Below are positions 9,956-19,016 of a stretch of 64,000 nucleotides of DNA, in pieces. The stretch is from Megamonas funiformis (lineage in GTDB: Bacteria; Bacillota; Negativicutes; Selenomonadales; Selenomonadaceae): contig NZ_CP048627.1 of assembly GCF_010669225.1 (NCBI RefSeq), positions 868,001 through 932,000 on the forward strand, read 5' to 3'. Made by a program: the position numbers and the translations under genes. The notes under the pieces were generated by a model. The model searched no databases. It worked only from the letters and a program-made list of their open reading frames with translations, and had not been told where the DNA came from. Each line of letters begins with the position of its first letter. Positions within the stretch are counted from its first letter, which is position 1.

Positions 9956-10696
9956 ATGACAAAAAAGCAAGTTAAATCAAAAAGATTAATTGCAGCTAAA
10001 AATTTAAAAAGAGGCCTAATAGGCCTCTTTGCTATACTAGCAATTATATTTATAATTAACTCGCCTATATTGAAAATAGGTTATGTAAAAGTTACAGGTA
10101 ATTCTTATTTACCTAGAGAAGATGTTTTGCAAATTGCACGAATAACAGAACCTATAAATATTTTTTCTGTACAAACAGATGTTATTCAAAATTATTTACA
10201 AAACGATTTACGCATAGATACAGCTAAAGTTTGGCGAGATTTTCCGAACTGTTTAAATATAGAAATTGTAGAAAGATTACCACTTGCAGTTATGAATTGC
10301 AGTTATGGTTATGTTGATTTAGATAAAAATAGTGTGATAATTGACACATATAAAGATCCTAAAAAGATACAAAAGCCAGTGATAGTAGGCATTTCTTTAG
10401 ATGATGTATATACTGGTGATAAAGTTGAAAATGAAGTAGTAAATAAGGTTTTAAGCTATTTAGGTTATTTAAAACCAGAAGTATTACAACAGATTATACA
10501 AATAAATATTGCTGATGCAAATACTATTGAAGCTTATACCCTAAAAGGAACAAAAATTATTTTAGGTAATATAGAAGATCCAGAGGATTTAGCAAATAAA
10601 ACAAATGAATTTTTTTATGATGTAAAGACAACAACTATACCAGTTGAATACATTGATTTTAGTTATGCTCGACCAGTATTAAAAATAAAGCAATGA
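9956..10696 (+). CDS. ftsQ: Cell division protein FtsQ/DivIB
   Basis: Bitopic division protein: a basic cytoplasmic tail (1-19), a membrane segment (about 20-36), then an extracytoplasmic POTRA domain (about 41-108, beginning IGYVKVTGNSYLPREDVLQI) and the FtsQ/DivIB beta domain. It scaffolds FtsL and FtsB/DivIC at the septum. At 246 residues it is normal. A perfect 10-bp stem hairpin (10008-10030) lies inside codons about 18-25, across the start of the membrane segment; see the findings. Confidence 0.88.
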   Translation: MTKKQVKSKRLIAAKNLKRGLIGLFAILAIIFIINSPILKIGYVKVTGNSYLPREDVLQIARITEPINIFSVQTDVIQNYLQNDLRIDTAKVWRDFPNCLNIEIVERLPLAVMNCSYGYVDLDKNSVIIDTYKDPKKIQKPVIVGISLDDVYTGDKVENEVVNKVLSYLGYLKPEVLQQIIQINIADANTIEAYTLKGTKIILGNIEDPEDLANKTNEFFYDVKTTTIPVEYIDFSYARPVLKIKQ

Positions 10697-10705
10697 GGCT
10701 AAATA

Positions 10706-11383
10706 ATGATTAGAGATAAAAAATTTTATTCGATAATTTTTATATGCTTTTTATTGGGATTTATGATATCTGTTCAAGTAAGGACGGCTCAAGAGAATGT
10801 GAAGACATCTACTCAATATCAACGAATAGAAAAATTATCTGATATGTTATTGCGTACGGAACAAGAACGTGATGAATTAAAAGCAGAAATTGTTAGATTG
10901 AAAGAAGATGGAAATTTGCGAAAAGAATTTCCTGAAAGGATAAATTTTTTAGCAGGAACAACAGCAGTCAAAGGCCCAGGTGTAATAGTATCTATTGAAG
11001 ATAGCAAAAAAATCATATCAAATTCAGATAATACGAATTTATATATAATTCATGATGAAGATATCTTAAAAGTAATTAATGAATTAAGAGCTGCGGGGGC
11101 AGAAGCAATCTCATTGAATGATCAAAGACTGATATCAACTTCAGAAATTCGCTGTGCAGGTCCTACTATTTCAGTAAATAACACAAGAGTAGCAGCTCCA
11201 TTTGTAATAAAGGCTATAGGTAATGCCAAAAGTATGGAAGATGCTATAAAAATGCGTGGTGGAGTAGCTGAAACTTTGAGTGTATGGGGAATACAAGTGG
11301 ATATAAAAAAGGATAATAATATAGTTATTCTTGCATATAAGGGTGCAACAGAATTTAAATATGTAACAGCTATATCTCAATGA
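10706..11383 (+). CDS. DUF881 family protein (YlxW-like)
   Basis: A 225-residue protein with an N-terminal membrane anchor (about 8-23), a coiled coil (about 35-67), then the DUF881 globular domain with VKGPGVIVSIEDS, LRAAGAEAISLNDQRL and RCAGPTISVN blocks. Genes of this family sit between ftsQ/divIB and ftsZ or sbp in many Firmicutes dcw clusters; their molecular role is not established, though the position suggests a link to division. Spacing to ftsQ (9 bases) and to the next gene (20 bases) supports one operon. Confidence 0.85.
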   Translation: MIRDKKFYSIIFICFLLGFMISVQVRTAQENVKTSTQYQRIEKLSDMLLRTEQERDELKAEIVRLKEDGNLRKEFPERINFLAGTTAVKGPGVIVSIEDSKKIISNSDNTNLYIIHDEDILKVINELRAAGAEAISLNDQRLISTSEIRCAGPTISVNNTRVAAPFVIKAIGNAKSMEDAIKMRGGVAETLSVWGIQVDIKKDNNIVILAYKGATEFKYVTAISQ

Positions 11384-11403
11384 GTTTTATGTAGGGGATT
11401 TTT

Positions 11404-11745
11404 ATGAAAAATGTAGTTATTTTATGTGTGATAGCAGGTTTATTAGGTGGCAGTATAGGATACATAGTGCCAGTTGTTATTCCTACAGAATATAATAAAT
11501 TATTTTCAGTGGCTATATTAGCTGGGATAGAATCTGTTTGTAGTGCTATTAAATTAATAATGAGAGATAAATTTAAAGGCAATATTTTTATTATAACTTT
11601 TTTTGCAAATGTAATTATTGCTGTATTATTTGTGTTTATTGGAGATAGTTTAGGATTAGATTTATATTATGTAATTTTATTAGCATTAGGTTTTAAATTA
11701 TTACAGGATTTAGATGTAGTTAAAACATATATATTTACTAAATGA
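11404..11745 (+). CDS. sbp: Small basic protein (DUF1290, Sbp-like) membrane protein
   Basis: A 113-residue protein, almost entirely hydrophobic segments (about 3-24, 30-50, 60-80, 84-102), matching the Firmicutes small basic protein family in length and position (after DUF881, before ftsZ). LLGGSIGYIVP, ILAGIESVCSAIK and FKLLQDLDVVKTYIF are typical. Its function is unknown. It is the last gene before a terminator. Confidence 0.82.
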   Translation: MKNVVILCVIAGLLGGSIGYIVPVVIPTEYNKLFSVAILAGIESVCSAIKLIMRDKFKGNIFIITFFANVIIAVLFVFIGDSLGLDLYYVILLALGFKLLQDLDVVKTYIFTK

Positions 11746-11752
11746 AATAAGT

Positions 11753-11822
11753 CTCTTGATACAAGATAATAGTTAAATAAAATACTTAAGCTATTAAACT
11801 GTTGTATTGAGAGCTTTTTTAT
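11753..11822 (+). terminator. Terminator after the mur-ftsQ-sbp operon
   Basis: Arms 11753-11764 and 11802-11813 (12 bp with wobble pairs) followed by CTTTTTT. The rest of the 317-base gap to ftsZ holds only the candidate ftsZ promoter and AT-rich sequence; no gene (including ftsA) is visible in it. Confidence 0.6.
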
Positions 11823-11887
11823 TATATATTAGAATATATTGGTAAGGTTTTAATAAAGCGATTATTGACAAAATAACAAATAAGATA

Positions 11888-11916
11888 TTGGCTAAACATG
11901 TTTTTTGTTATATAAT
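11888..11916 (+). promoter_or_regulatory. Putative ftsZ promoter
   Basis: TATAAT (11911-11916) preceded by TTGGCT at a 17-base spacing. A perfect TTGACA also lies at 11865-11870 but has no -10 at normal distance. This leaves ftsZ with its own transcription start about 140 bases upstream of its GTG codon. Confidence 0.45.
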
Positions 11917-12062
11917 TAGTTATTAAGTGTAATATTTTTTAATTTTATAAGAAATTGAAAGAATAATTAACACATAAAATTACAGGATTGTAAATATAAA
12001 ATTTTAGTAGAACTAATTTAAAATTAAAAAAAGCTTATGAGAATAGAGAACTGGGGGTTACA

Positions 12063-13136
12063 GTGGTGTTTGAGTTTGATCAGGAACAAGAAATGGAGCC
12101 GATTGCGAAAATAAAAGTAGTTGGTGTTGGTGGTGGCGGTAATAATGCCGTAAATAGAATGATTGCTTCTGGTTTAAAGGGAGTAGAATTTATTGCGATA
12201 AATACGGATGCACAAGCATTAGTACATGCTATGGCACAAAATCGCATGCAGATTGGTGAAAAATTAACTCGTGGTTTAGGTGCGGGTGCTAGACCAGAGA
12301 TTGGCGAAAAAGCTGCTCAAGAAAATCGCGATGATATCATAAAAGCATTACAAGGTGCAGATATGATTTTCGTAACTGCTGGTATGGGCGGTGGTACAGG
12401 TACAGGTGGTGCTCCAATTGTAGCTGAATGTGCTAGAGAAGTTGGCGCTCTTACTGTAGGTGTAGTTACTAGACCATTTACTTTTGAAGGTAAAAAACGT
12501 TTGAAACAAGCAGAAGCTGGTATTGCAAATTTAAAAGCAAATGTAGATACTTTGATTACAATTCCAAATGATAGATTGTTGGATATTATTGATAAGAAAA
12601 CTTCAATGGTAGACGCTTTCCGTATAGCAGACGATGTTCTTCGTCAAGGTGTACAAGGTATTTCCGACTTGATTGCTGTTCCAGGTCTTATCAATCTTGA
12701 CTTTGCTGATGTAAAAACAATTATGAGTAACGCAGGTTCTGCACTCATGGGTATAGGTGAAGGTCAAGGTGATAATGCAGCTATTGATGCAGCTAAAATT
12801 GCAGTAAATAGCCCATTGTTAGAAACTTCCATTCAGGGCGCAAAAGGTGTGTTATATAATATTACTGGTGGTCCAAATTTAGGCTTAGCACAAGTAAATG
12901 AAGCTTCAAGAATTATCTCTGAAGCTGCTCATGAAGATGCAAATATTATTTTTGGTACAGCAATAGATGAAACTCTTGATGATACTGTAAGAATAACTGT
13001 TATAGCTACAGGATTTGACGAAAATGCTGATGAAGGTGTACCTGAATTTCCTTCAGTACCAAAACAGCCAGCAGTAGAAGAAGTGGGAATGGGCTTCCCA
13101 GATCTTCCACCATGGATGAGACATAGTAGTAAATAA
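12063..13136 (+). CDS. ftsZ: Cell division GTPase FtsZ
   Basis: Tubulin-like GTPase forming the Z ring. N-terminal [15 protein letters not shown], tubulin signature GGGTGTG (about 109-115), the T7-loop region [13 protein letters not shown], and a C-terminal conserved peptide (DLPPWMR) for binding partner proteins. The start is GTG (GTGGTG, residues MV) behind a GGGGG site. At 357 residues the C-terminal linker is short. No ftsA precedes it, so the membrane tether encoded nearby, if any, is not in this cluster. Confidence 0.97.
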   Translation: MVFEFDQEQEMEPIAKIKVVGVGGGGNNAVNRMIASGLKGVEFIAINTDAQALVHAMAQNRMQIGEKLTRGLGAGARPEIGEKAAQENRDDIIKALQGADMIFVTAGMGGGTGTGGAPIVAECAREVGALTVGVVTRPFTFEGKKRLKQAEAGIANLKANVDTLITIPNDRLLDIIDKKTSMVDAFRIADDVLRQGVQGISDLIAVPGLINLDFADVKTIMSNAGSALMGIGEGQGDNAAIDAAKIAVNSPLLETSIQGAKGVLYNITGGPNLGLAQVNEASRIISEAAHEDANIIFGTAIDETLDDTVRITVIATGFDENADEGVPEFPSVPKQPAVEEVGMGFPDLPPWMRHSSK

Positions 13137-13143
13137 GGTTATT

Positions 13144-13178
13144 AACAGGCAATCATGACATTGATTGCCTGTTTTTTG
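13144..13178 (+). terminator. Strong intrinsic terminator after ftsZ
   Basis: Perfect 12-bp arms 13144-13155 and 13162-13173 (AACAGGCAATCA and complement) with a 6-base loop and a T run. It overlaps an upstream in-frame ATG (13155) of the next gene, one reason to reject that start. Confidence 0.85.
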
Positions 13179-13214
13179 CTCAACAAAGAAATAATTTCAA
13201 CAGGAAGTGAAAGT

Positions 13215-14258
13215 ATGCGACGATATATACCTTTATTGATAATTGGGTTATGTATTGTATTTATGGTATTAGCGACTTTACTTTATACAACACAAAGTGT
13301 TGGCAAAAAAGAACAAGCCAATAAATTTATACCTGTAACTAAAACTTTAACAGTATATACTACAATTCCTGTAGAGATGGCTTCGATTATTGCTAGTGAA
13401 TATCAAAAAGATGCTAATATTCAAGTTAATTTTATTCCTATAGCAAAAGAGGATTTAATAAATAATTTTCAACATAATAATATAAAAGATGTTGATATGG
13501 TCTTAGCAGATTCAACAGTTTTAGAAGAATTAAAAAGTTTAAATGCATTGACAAGCAATATATCTGAAGAAGAAGATATTGTAAAAGAGCGATTTAAAGA
13601 TAATAATAATTCTTGGATTGGTGTATGGTATGACCCTATTGTTTTTTGTTATAATTTAGATTATGTGAAAAATAATTGGCAAATTCCTTTGACTTGGAAT
13701 GATTTAGCACAGAATAATAATATAAAAATAGCTATGACAGATTTTATGGTGGCTTCAGCTGCTGCAAATGTATTGTATTCGTTAAGTCAAGATAAAAATA
13801 TAGATAATACTATGTTGTTGATGCAACAAATTCATGCTAAAGTAGTGCGTTATGCTAAATATTTATCCACTCCAGTGCGTATGGTTGGTATGGGAGAGGC
13901 TGATGTTGCTATAGCAGTACAAAGTGAAACGTTGCGATATATAAATGATAATTATCCTATAAGCATCATTTATCCAAAAGACGGAACTGCATACCAATTG
14001 ACAGCTGTAGGCATTGTTAAAGATAGTAATCAACAAGTAGAGGCAAATAATTTTATCAAATGGTTATTAAGTGATGATATTCAAATCAGCTTACAAAAAA
14101 ATCGTTATTATTATGTACCAACAAATTACACATCTTTAACTTATAAAGAATTTGCAGGGAAAAATATAAGATTTTTAGAAAAGAATAATATTTTTGATGA
14201 AAATGCCAAAAAAGCTATTTTAGATGAATGGGTAACAAATGTGCGTTTAAAAAATTAA
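13215..14258 (+). CDS. Extracellular solute-binding protein (iron/anion-type, PBP2-like), orphan
   Basis: A 347-residue periplasmic-binding-protein-like sequence: N-terminal hydrophobic signal/anchor (about 5-24), then VYTTIPVEMASIIASEYQK and GVWYDPIVFCYNLDYV...PLTWNDLAQ, patterns seen in family 1 and ferric-iron or sulfonate-type binding proteins. No lipobox cysteine is visible, so it may stay anchored by an uncleaved signal or be secreted. No permease or ATPase gene is adjacent. The start at 13215 has an AGGAAGTG site; the longer frame from 13155 begins inside the ftsZ terminator. The ligand cannot be told from sequence. Confidence 0.72.
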   Translation: MRRYIPLLIIGLCIVFMVLATLLYTTQSVGKKEQANKFIPVTKTLTVYTTIPVEMASIIASEYQKDANIQVNFIPIAKEDLINNFQHNNIKDVDMVLADSTVLEELKSLNALTSNISEEEDIVKERFKDNNNSWIGVWYDPIVFCYNLDYVKNNWQIPLTWNDLAQNNNIKIAMTDFMVASAAANVLYSLSQDKNIDNTMLLMQQIHAKVVRYAKYLSTPVRMVGMGEADVAIAVQSETLRYINDNYPISIIYPKDGTAYQLTAVGIVKDSNQQVEANNFIKWLLSDDIQISLQKNRYYYVPTNYTSLTYKEFAGKNIRFLEKNNIFDENAKKAILDEWVTNVRLKN

Positions 14259-14291
14259 AGTAATTGGAGTTTAAACTCAGGAGGAGAAATT

Positions 14292-15632
14292 ATGTTAAAA
14301 GCCGGTTTTATAAGTTTAGGTTGTTCTAAAAACCTAGTAGATACAGAAGTTATGCTAGGTATTTTAGCCAAAAATAATATTGAGATCACAGCTGAACCAG
14401 CAAAGGCAGATATTTTAATTGTAAATACATGTACTTTTATTCAATCTGCTAAAGAAGAATCTATCACAACTATTTTGAATATGGCAGAATATAAACAAGA
14501 AGGCAAAGGAAAATGTCGTTCTTTGATTATTGCTGGTTGTATGGGTCAGCGTTATGGTCAGGAATTATTAGAAGAATTTCCAGAAGTAGATGCTATCGTT
14601 GGCACTGGTGCATGGAGCCGTATTATGGAAGCTGTTGAAGCTACTATTCAAGAAAGAAAACGTGTATTGATTACAGGTGAATCTAAAGAAATTTACACTG
14701 CTTCAACACCACGTATTTTTACTACTCCATTTTATAGTGCATATATTAAAATTGCCGAAGGTTGTAATCATCGTTGCGCATATTGTGCTATTCCATATGT
14801 ACGTGGTAATTATCGCAGCCGTACTATTGAGGATATTAAGCAGGAAGTTGAAGCTTTAGCTGAAAAAGGTGTAAAAGAATTTAATATTATTGCGCAAGAT
14901 ACAACTTATTATGGTAGAGATATCTATGGAAAACCATCTTTAGTGGAATTATTAAAAGAATTAGTTAAAATTGAGAAAGTAAAATGGTTGCGTATACAAT
15001 ACGCTTATCCACATACATTTACAGATGAATTAATCGATTTGATTGCTAGTGAAGATAAAATCTGTAATTATGTAGATTTACCATTACAACATGCTCATAA
15101 TGATGTATTAAAACGTATGCGTCGCAGTGATACAAAAGAAAGTGTAGAAGCCTTATTAGCTAAATTGCGTGAACGTATTCCAGGTGTTGTAATTCGTTCT
15201 AGCTTTATTGTTGGTTTCCCTGGAGAAACAGATTCTCAATATACTACACTTCGCAATTTTGTAGAAAAACAACGTTTTGATAAAGTAGGTATTTTCTCTT
15301 ATTCTCGTGAAGAAGGAACACCTGCTTATGATATGCCAAATCAAGTTGATGAAAATATCATGCAGGAACGCTATCATGATTTAATGAGTCTTCAAAGTAA
15401 AATTTCTGAAACTATCAATATTGAGATGGAAGGTAAAGTTCTTGATGTGTTGATTGAAGGTCGCGATGATGAACAACATATGGCATATGGTCGTTCTTAT
15501 CGTGAAGCTCCAGATGTAGATGGTCAAGTATTTATCGAAGGTGATGATATCAGTCAGCCAGGCGATATTGTTAAAGTTAGAATTTTACAAGGCTTTGATT
15601 ATGATGTAGTGGGTGAACGCGTAGACGCGTAA
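14292..15632 (+). CDS. rimO: Ribosomal protein S12 methylthiotransferase RimO
   Basis: Radical SAM methylthiotransferase modifying an aspartate of ribosomal protein S12. UPF0004 domain cysteines at about 11, 47 and 83 bind one 4Fe-4S cluster; the radical SAM CxxxCxxC is at C158, C162 and C165 (EGCNHRCAYC); a C-terminal TRAM domain follows. FISLGCSKNLVDTE at the N-terminus separates RimO from the tRNA enzyme MiaB. AGGAGG precedes the ATG. It is followed 26 bases later by cinA. Confidence 0.95.
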   Translation: MLKAGFISLGCSKNLVDTEVMLGILAKNNIEITAEPAKADILIVNTCTFIQSAKEESITTILNMAEYKQEGKGKCRSLIIAGCMGQRYGQELLEEFPEVDAIVGTGAWSRIMEAVEATIQERKRVLITGESKEIYTASTPRIFTTPFYSAYIKIAEGCNHRCAYCAIPYVRGNYRSRTIEDIKQEVEALAEKGVKEFNIIAQDTTYYGRDIYGKPSLVELLKELVKIEKVKWLRIQYAYPHTFTDELIDLIASEDKICNYVDLPLQHAHNDVLKRMRRSDTKESVEALLAKLRERIPGVVIRSSFIVGFPGETDSQYTTLRNFVEKQRFDKVGIFSYSREEGTPAYDMPNQVDENIMQERYHDLMSLQSKISETINIEMEGKVLDVLIEGRDDEQHMAYGRSYREAPDVDGQVFIEGDDISQPGDIVKVRILQGFDYDVVGERVDA

Positions 15633-15658
15633 ATAATTTAATTGGAGATGAGTTTTAG

Positions 15659-16900
15659 ATGATAGTAGAAATCGTAACTACAGGTAGTGAATTGTTATTA
15701 GGTCAAGTAATCAATACAAATGTAGCTTATATGTCAGCTCGTCTTAATGAATTAGGTTTTGATGTAGTATATCAAACAACTGTTGGTGATAATCATGATC
15801 GCATGAAAGCAGTGTTAGAGCATGCATTATCTAGAGCAGATATTGTCATAACTTCTGGTGGTTTGGGACCAACACAGGGCGATATAACAAAAGAAGTGTC
15901 AGCAGAAATTTTTGGACGTAAATTAAAAATCCATGCTGAAAGTAAACGACGCATGGACGAACATTTTGCTCAAAGACATGTTGTCTGGACTGAAAATAAT
16001 TTACGTCAAGTAACACTTCCAGAAGGTGCTGAAGTATTTTTAAATTATAATGGCATAGCTTCTGGTGTTGTCTTAGAAAATAATGGTAAATATTTAATTA
16101 ATTTACCAGGTCCACCAAGTGAAATGAAAGATATGTTTGAACGTAGTTTAAAGCCATTTTTACAAAGAAAATTTGGCTTTAAACATGTGATTGTATCTAA
16201 AGTATTAAACACTTGTGGTATAGGTGAGTCTTTATTAGAAACAAAGATAAAAGATTTGATTTTAGCACAATCTAATCCAACTTTAGCATTACTCATTCGA
16301 CCAGAAGGCGTAATTATTCGCATTACAGCTAAAGCATCAACTCATAGTGAAGCAGAAAAAATGATTGAAGTAGTAGAAGCTCAAGTAAAAGCTCGCGTTG
16401 GTGAATATATTTATGCTGTTGATGATGAGAATATGGAAGAAGTTGTAGCTAAATTATTGAAAGATAATTGCTTGACTGTAGCTTGTGCTGAATCCTGTAC
16501 TGGTGGAATGCTAGCTAGTAGATTGACATCTATTTCAGGAAGTTCTATGTATATTAAAGGCAGTATTGTAACTTATAGCAATGAAGCTAAGATGAAATTT
16601 CTTGATGTAGATAAAGAAATTTTAGATACAAAGGGTGCAGTATCACCAGAAGTAGCTAAACAAATGGCTGAAGGTGTAAGAAAAGTCGTAGGTTCTGATA
16701 TTGGTGTAGGCATAACTGGTATAGCAGGCCCTACTGGAGGAACAGATAAAAAGCCTGTAGGTTTAGTTTATATTGCTGTAGCTGGTAAAGATAATATAGT
16801 AGTAAAAGAAAATATTTTTTCTGGTGATAGAGCACGTGTAAGATATCGCTCTACTCAGCAAGCATTAGAAATGATAAGACAATATATTAAGAATAAATAA
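15659..16900 (+). CDS. cinA: CinA family protein (competence/damage-inducible; nicotinamide-nucleotide amidase domain)
   Basis: A 413-residue two-domain protein. The N-terminal MoeA/MogA-like domain opens VEIVTTGSELLLGQVINTN with TSGGLGPTQGD; the C-terminal domain contains CAESCTGGMLASRLTSISGSS, the NMN deamidase (PncC) signature. Members recycle NMN and ADP-ribose-type metabolites; the competence link comes from streptococci. It lies between rimO and the helicase in close spacing. Confidence 0.93.
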   Translation: MIVEIVTTGSELLLGQVINTNVAYMSARLNELGFDVVYQTTVGDNHDRMKAVLEHALSRADIVITSGGLGPTQGDITKEVSAEIFGRKLKIHAESKRRMDEHFAQRHVVWTENNLRQVTLPEGAEVFLNYNGIASGVVLENNGKYLINLPGPPSEMKDMFERSLKPFLQRKFGFKHVIVSKVLNTCGIGESLLETKIKDLILAQSNPTLALLIRPEGVIIRITAKASTHSEAEKMIEVVEAQVKARVGEYIYAVDDENMEEVVAKLLKDNCLTVACAESCTGGMLASRLTSISGSSMYIKGSIVTYSNEAKMKFLDVDKEILDTKGAVSPEVAKQMAEGVRKVVGSDIGVGITGIAGPTGGTDKKPVGLVYIAVAGKDNIVVKENIFSGDRARVRYRSTQQALEMIRQYIKNK

Positions 16901-16952
16901 TGGATTATATTTCTTTGATATGAAGAAATAAAGTAAATAGGAGGACTATTTT

Positions 16953-18542
16953 TTGGAAGAAAAAATTATTAAATTTGAAGATATGCAATTAAGTAAAAAG
17001 GTATTAAATGCTGTTCGTGATATGGGATTTGAAGAACCATCTCCAATTCAAGCACAGACTATACCTTTAGCGTTAGAAGGTCATGATGTTATAGGACAAG
17101 CCCAAACTGGTACAGGCAAAACAGCAGCGTTTGGTATTCCAACTATTGAACAAATTGATGAAAAAAATAAATACATTCAAGCTTTAGTATTGACTCCAAC
17201 ACGTGAGCTTGCTATTCAGATTGCAGAAGAATTTAATAAAATTGGTAAATACAAACGCGTAAAAACTTTACCTGTATATGGCGGTCAAATGATAGATCGT
17301 CAAATTAGAGCTCTTCGCTTTGGGGTTAAAGTAGTAGTAGGTACTCCAGGTAGACTCATCGACCATATTCGTCGCAATACTATAAAACTTGACCATGTAA
17401 AAATGCTCATTTTAGATGAAGCTGATGAAATGCTCGATATGGGCTTTATTGAAGATATTGAAGAAATCATGTCAAATGTGGCACAAGGTGAAAATCGTCA
17501 GACTTTATTATTCTCTGCTACAATGCCAGCACCAATTGAAAAATTAGCGCGTAGCTATATGCATAATCCGCAAAAAGTAATGATTAGTCGTGAACAACTT
17601 ACAGTGCCATCAGTTGACCAATTATATTTTGAAACTCGTGATAAATTCGAAGGTCTTTGTCGTGTACTTGATATAGAAGATAGCGGTAAATATATTATTT
17701 TCTGCCGTACAAAGAAAAATGTTGATGACCTTCAAGCTTCACTACAAGTTCGTGGTTATATGGCTGGTAGCTTACATGGTGATATGAGCCAAGCACAGCG
17801 CGACCGTGTTATGCGTCGTTTCCGTGAAGGAAAACTTGAAATTTTAATTGCAACAGATGTGGCTGCTCGTGGTATTGATATAGATGATATCAGCCATGTA
17901 ATCAATTTTGATATTCCACAAGACCATGAATCTTATGTACATCGTATCGGTCGTACTGGTCGTGCTGGTCGTACAGGTATCGCTGTTACATTCATTGAAC
18001 CAAAAGAATATCGTCAATTAAAATTAATTGAACGCATGACAAAATCTCGCATGATACGAGGAGAACTTCCAACACCTGCTGATGTTATTGAACGTCAAAG
18101 AGAAGCAATCAAAGAACGTTTGTTAAAAACATTAAATAATAATACGTATGCAGATTATCATTTAATTATTTCTGATATCGCTAATGAAGGTTTTGATTAT
18201 GTAGATATCGCAGCAGCAGCGTTACAACTTTCTATTGAAGGCGTGAAAGAAAAAGACGATAAAGTTTTAGATGAACGTTTTGAAAACACAGGTGGAGCAC
18301 CTGGTATGGTACGTTTATTCTTAAATATTGGTCGTAAACAAGGTATTCGTCCACAAGATATCGTGCGCACATTTGCTTCAGAAGTTGATATTCCAGGTAG
18401 CATAATTGGTGTAATCAATATTTATGACAAATTTACTTTTGTGGAAGTGCCAAAAGATATAGCTGAAAAAGTAATATCTGTAATGCACAGAAATACTATT
18501 AAAGGCTATAAATTAAATATCGAACCTGCAAAAGGCAAATAA
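16953..18542 (+). CDS. DEAD-box ATP-dependent RNA helicase with DbpA-type RNA-binding domain
   Basis: A 529-residue RNA helicase: Q motif near residues 8-35, Walker A AQTGTGKT (50-57), DEAD (155-158), SAT, and HRIGRTGRAGR in RecA domain 2, then a linker and a C-terminal DbpA-like RNA-binding domain (about 450-525, RLFLNIGRKQGIRPQDIV). This layout matches CshA/DeaD/DbpA-type helicases in ribosome assembly and mRNA decay. The start is TTG with AGGAGG 8 bases upstream (16939-16944). Confidence 0.93.
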   Translation: MEEKIIKFEDMQLSKKVLNAVRDMGFEEPSPIQAQTIPLALEGHDVIGQAQTGTGKTAAFGIPTIEQIDEKNKYIQALVLTPTRELAIQIAEEFNKIGKYKRVKTLPVYGGQMIDRQIRALRFGVKVVVGTPGRLIDHIRRNTIKLDHVKMLILDEADEMLDMGFIEDIEEIMSNVAQGENRQTLLFSATMPAPIEKLARSYMHNPQKVMISREQLTVPSVDQLYFETRDKFEGLCRVLDIEDSGKYIIFCRTKKNVDDLQASLQVRGYMAGSLHGDMSQAQRDRVMRRFREGKLEILIATDVAARGIDIDDISHVINFDIPQDHESYVHRIGRTGRAGRTGIAVTFIEPKEYRQLKLIERMTKSRMIRGELPTPADVIERQREAIKERLLKTLNNNTYADYHLIISDIANEGFDYVDIAAAALQLSIEGVKEKDDKVLDERFENTGGAPGMVRLFLNIGRKQGIRPQDIVRTFASEVDIPGSIIGVINIYDKFTFVEVPKDIAEKVISVMHRNTIKGYKLNIEPAKGK

Positions 18543-18565
18543 AAATAAATAGATCATTTAATAAT

Positions 18566-18605
18566 AAAAATAGCATTATCTTTAGGGATAATGCTATTTT
18601 TGTTT
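18566..18605. terminator. Bidirectional terminator between the helicase and the RHH gene
   Basis: Arms 18566-18580 and 18587-18601 (AAAAATAGCATTATC and complement), loop of 6, T-rich on both strands. It serves convergent transcription. Confidence 0.85.
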
Positions 18606-19009
18606 TATTTTATATTTTTGTCTGTTGAAGAATTATCATAATTGAAATTTAAGTTTTTTATTTTTTCATCAATTTTATGAGCGATTTCTGGATTATCTGC
18701 AAATAATTCATGAGTTAGGAAATAAAGATAAGAGGAATTATAATAAACTTGTTTGCGCATTTCTAATTGATTTTGTTGAAGTACTTTTATTTCATTGAAT
18801 AAAACTATAAGATTTTTATTTAATGTTGTTAATTTCTTATCTATATCTGCACTGTGGATAAAATCAGTAGATTTTTCAGAAGGTATCTGTTTATGAGGAT
18901 TTAAAATGCGTTCACGACAAAATTCAGATAGGGATTTCTTTTGTTTTTTAGCTTCTTTTTTTAGAGTTAATTTATCATTATCAGTTAAATTAATAGAAAT
19001 TTGTCCCAT
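18605..19009 (-). CDS. Ribbon-helix-helix / coiled-coil protein of unknown function
   Basis: A 134-residue protein whose N-terminus (GQISINLTDNDKLTLKKEA, then KSLSEFCRERIL) fits a ribbon-helix-helix DNA-binding fold as in CopG/Arc or plasmid mobilisation (MobC-like) proteins. Residues about 55-85 are coiled-coil-like, and the rest has no recognised fold. No toxin, relaxase or plasmid gene is adjacent, so this is an orphan and no function is assigned. Its leader contains an 11-bp inverted repeat that includes its own ribosome-binding site (see 19017-19070). Confidence 0.65.
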   Translation of the reverse strand: MGQISINLTDNDKLTLKKEAKKQKKSLSEFCRERILNPHKQIPSEKSTDFIHSADIDKKLTTLNKNLIVLFNEIKVLQQNQLEMRKQVYYNSSYLYFLTHELFADNPEIAHKIDEKIKNLNFNYDNSSTDKNIK

Positions 19010-19016
19010 ATAAAAT

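Noticed and set aside
11865-11870. Perfect TTGACA as the ftsZ -35
   Set aside because: No acceptable -10 lies 16-18 bases downstream; the TATAAT at 11911 is too far away.
11746-12062. Possible ftsA remnant in the gap before ftsZ
   Set aside because: Only a terminator, promoter-like boxes and AT-rich sequence are visible; no frame with FtsA motifs.
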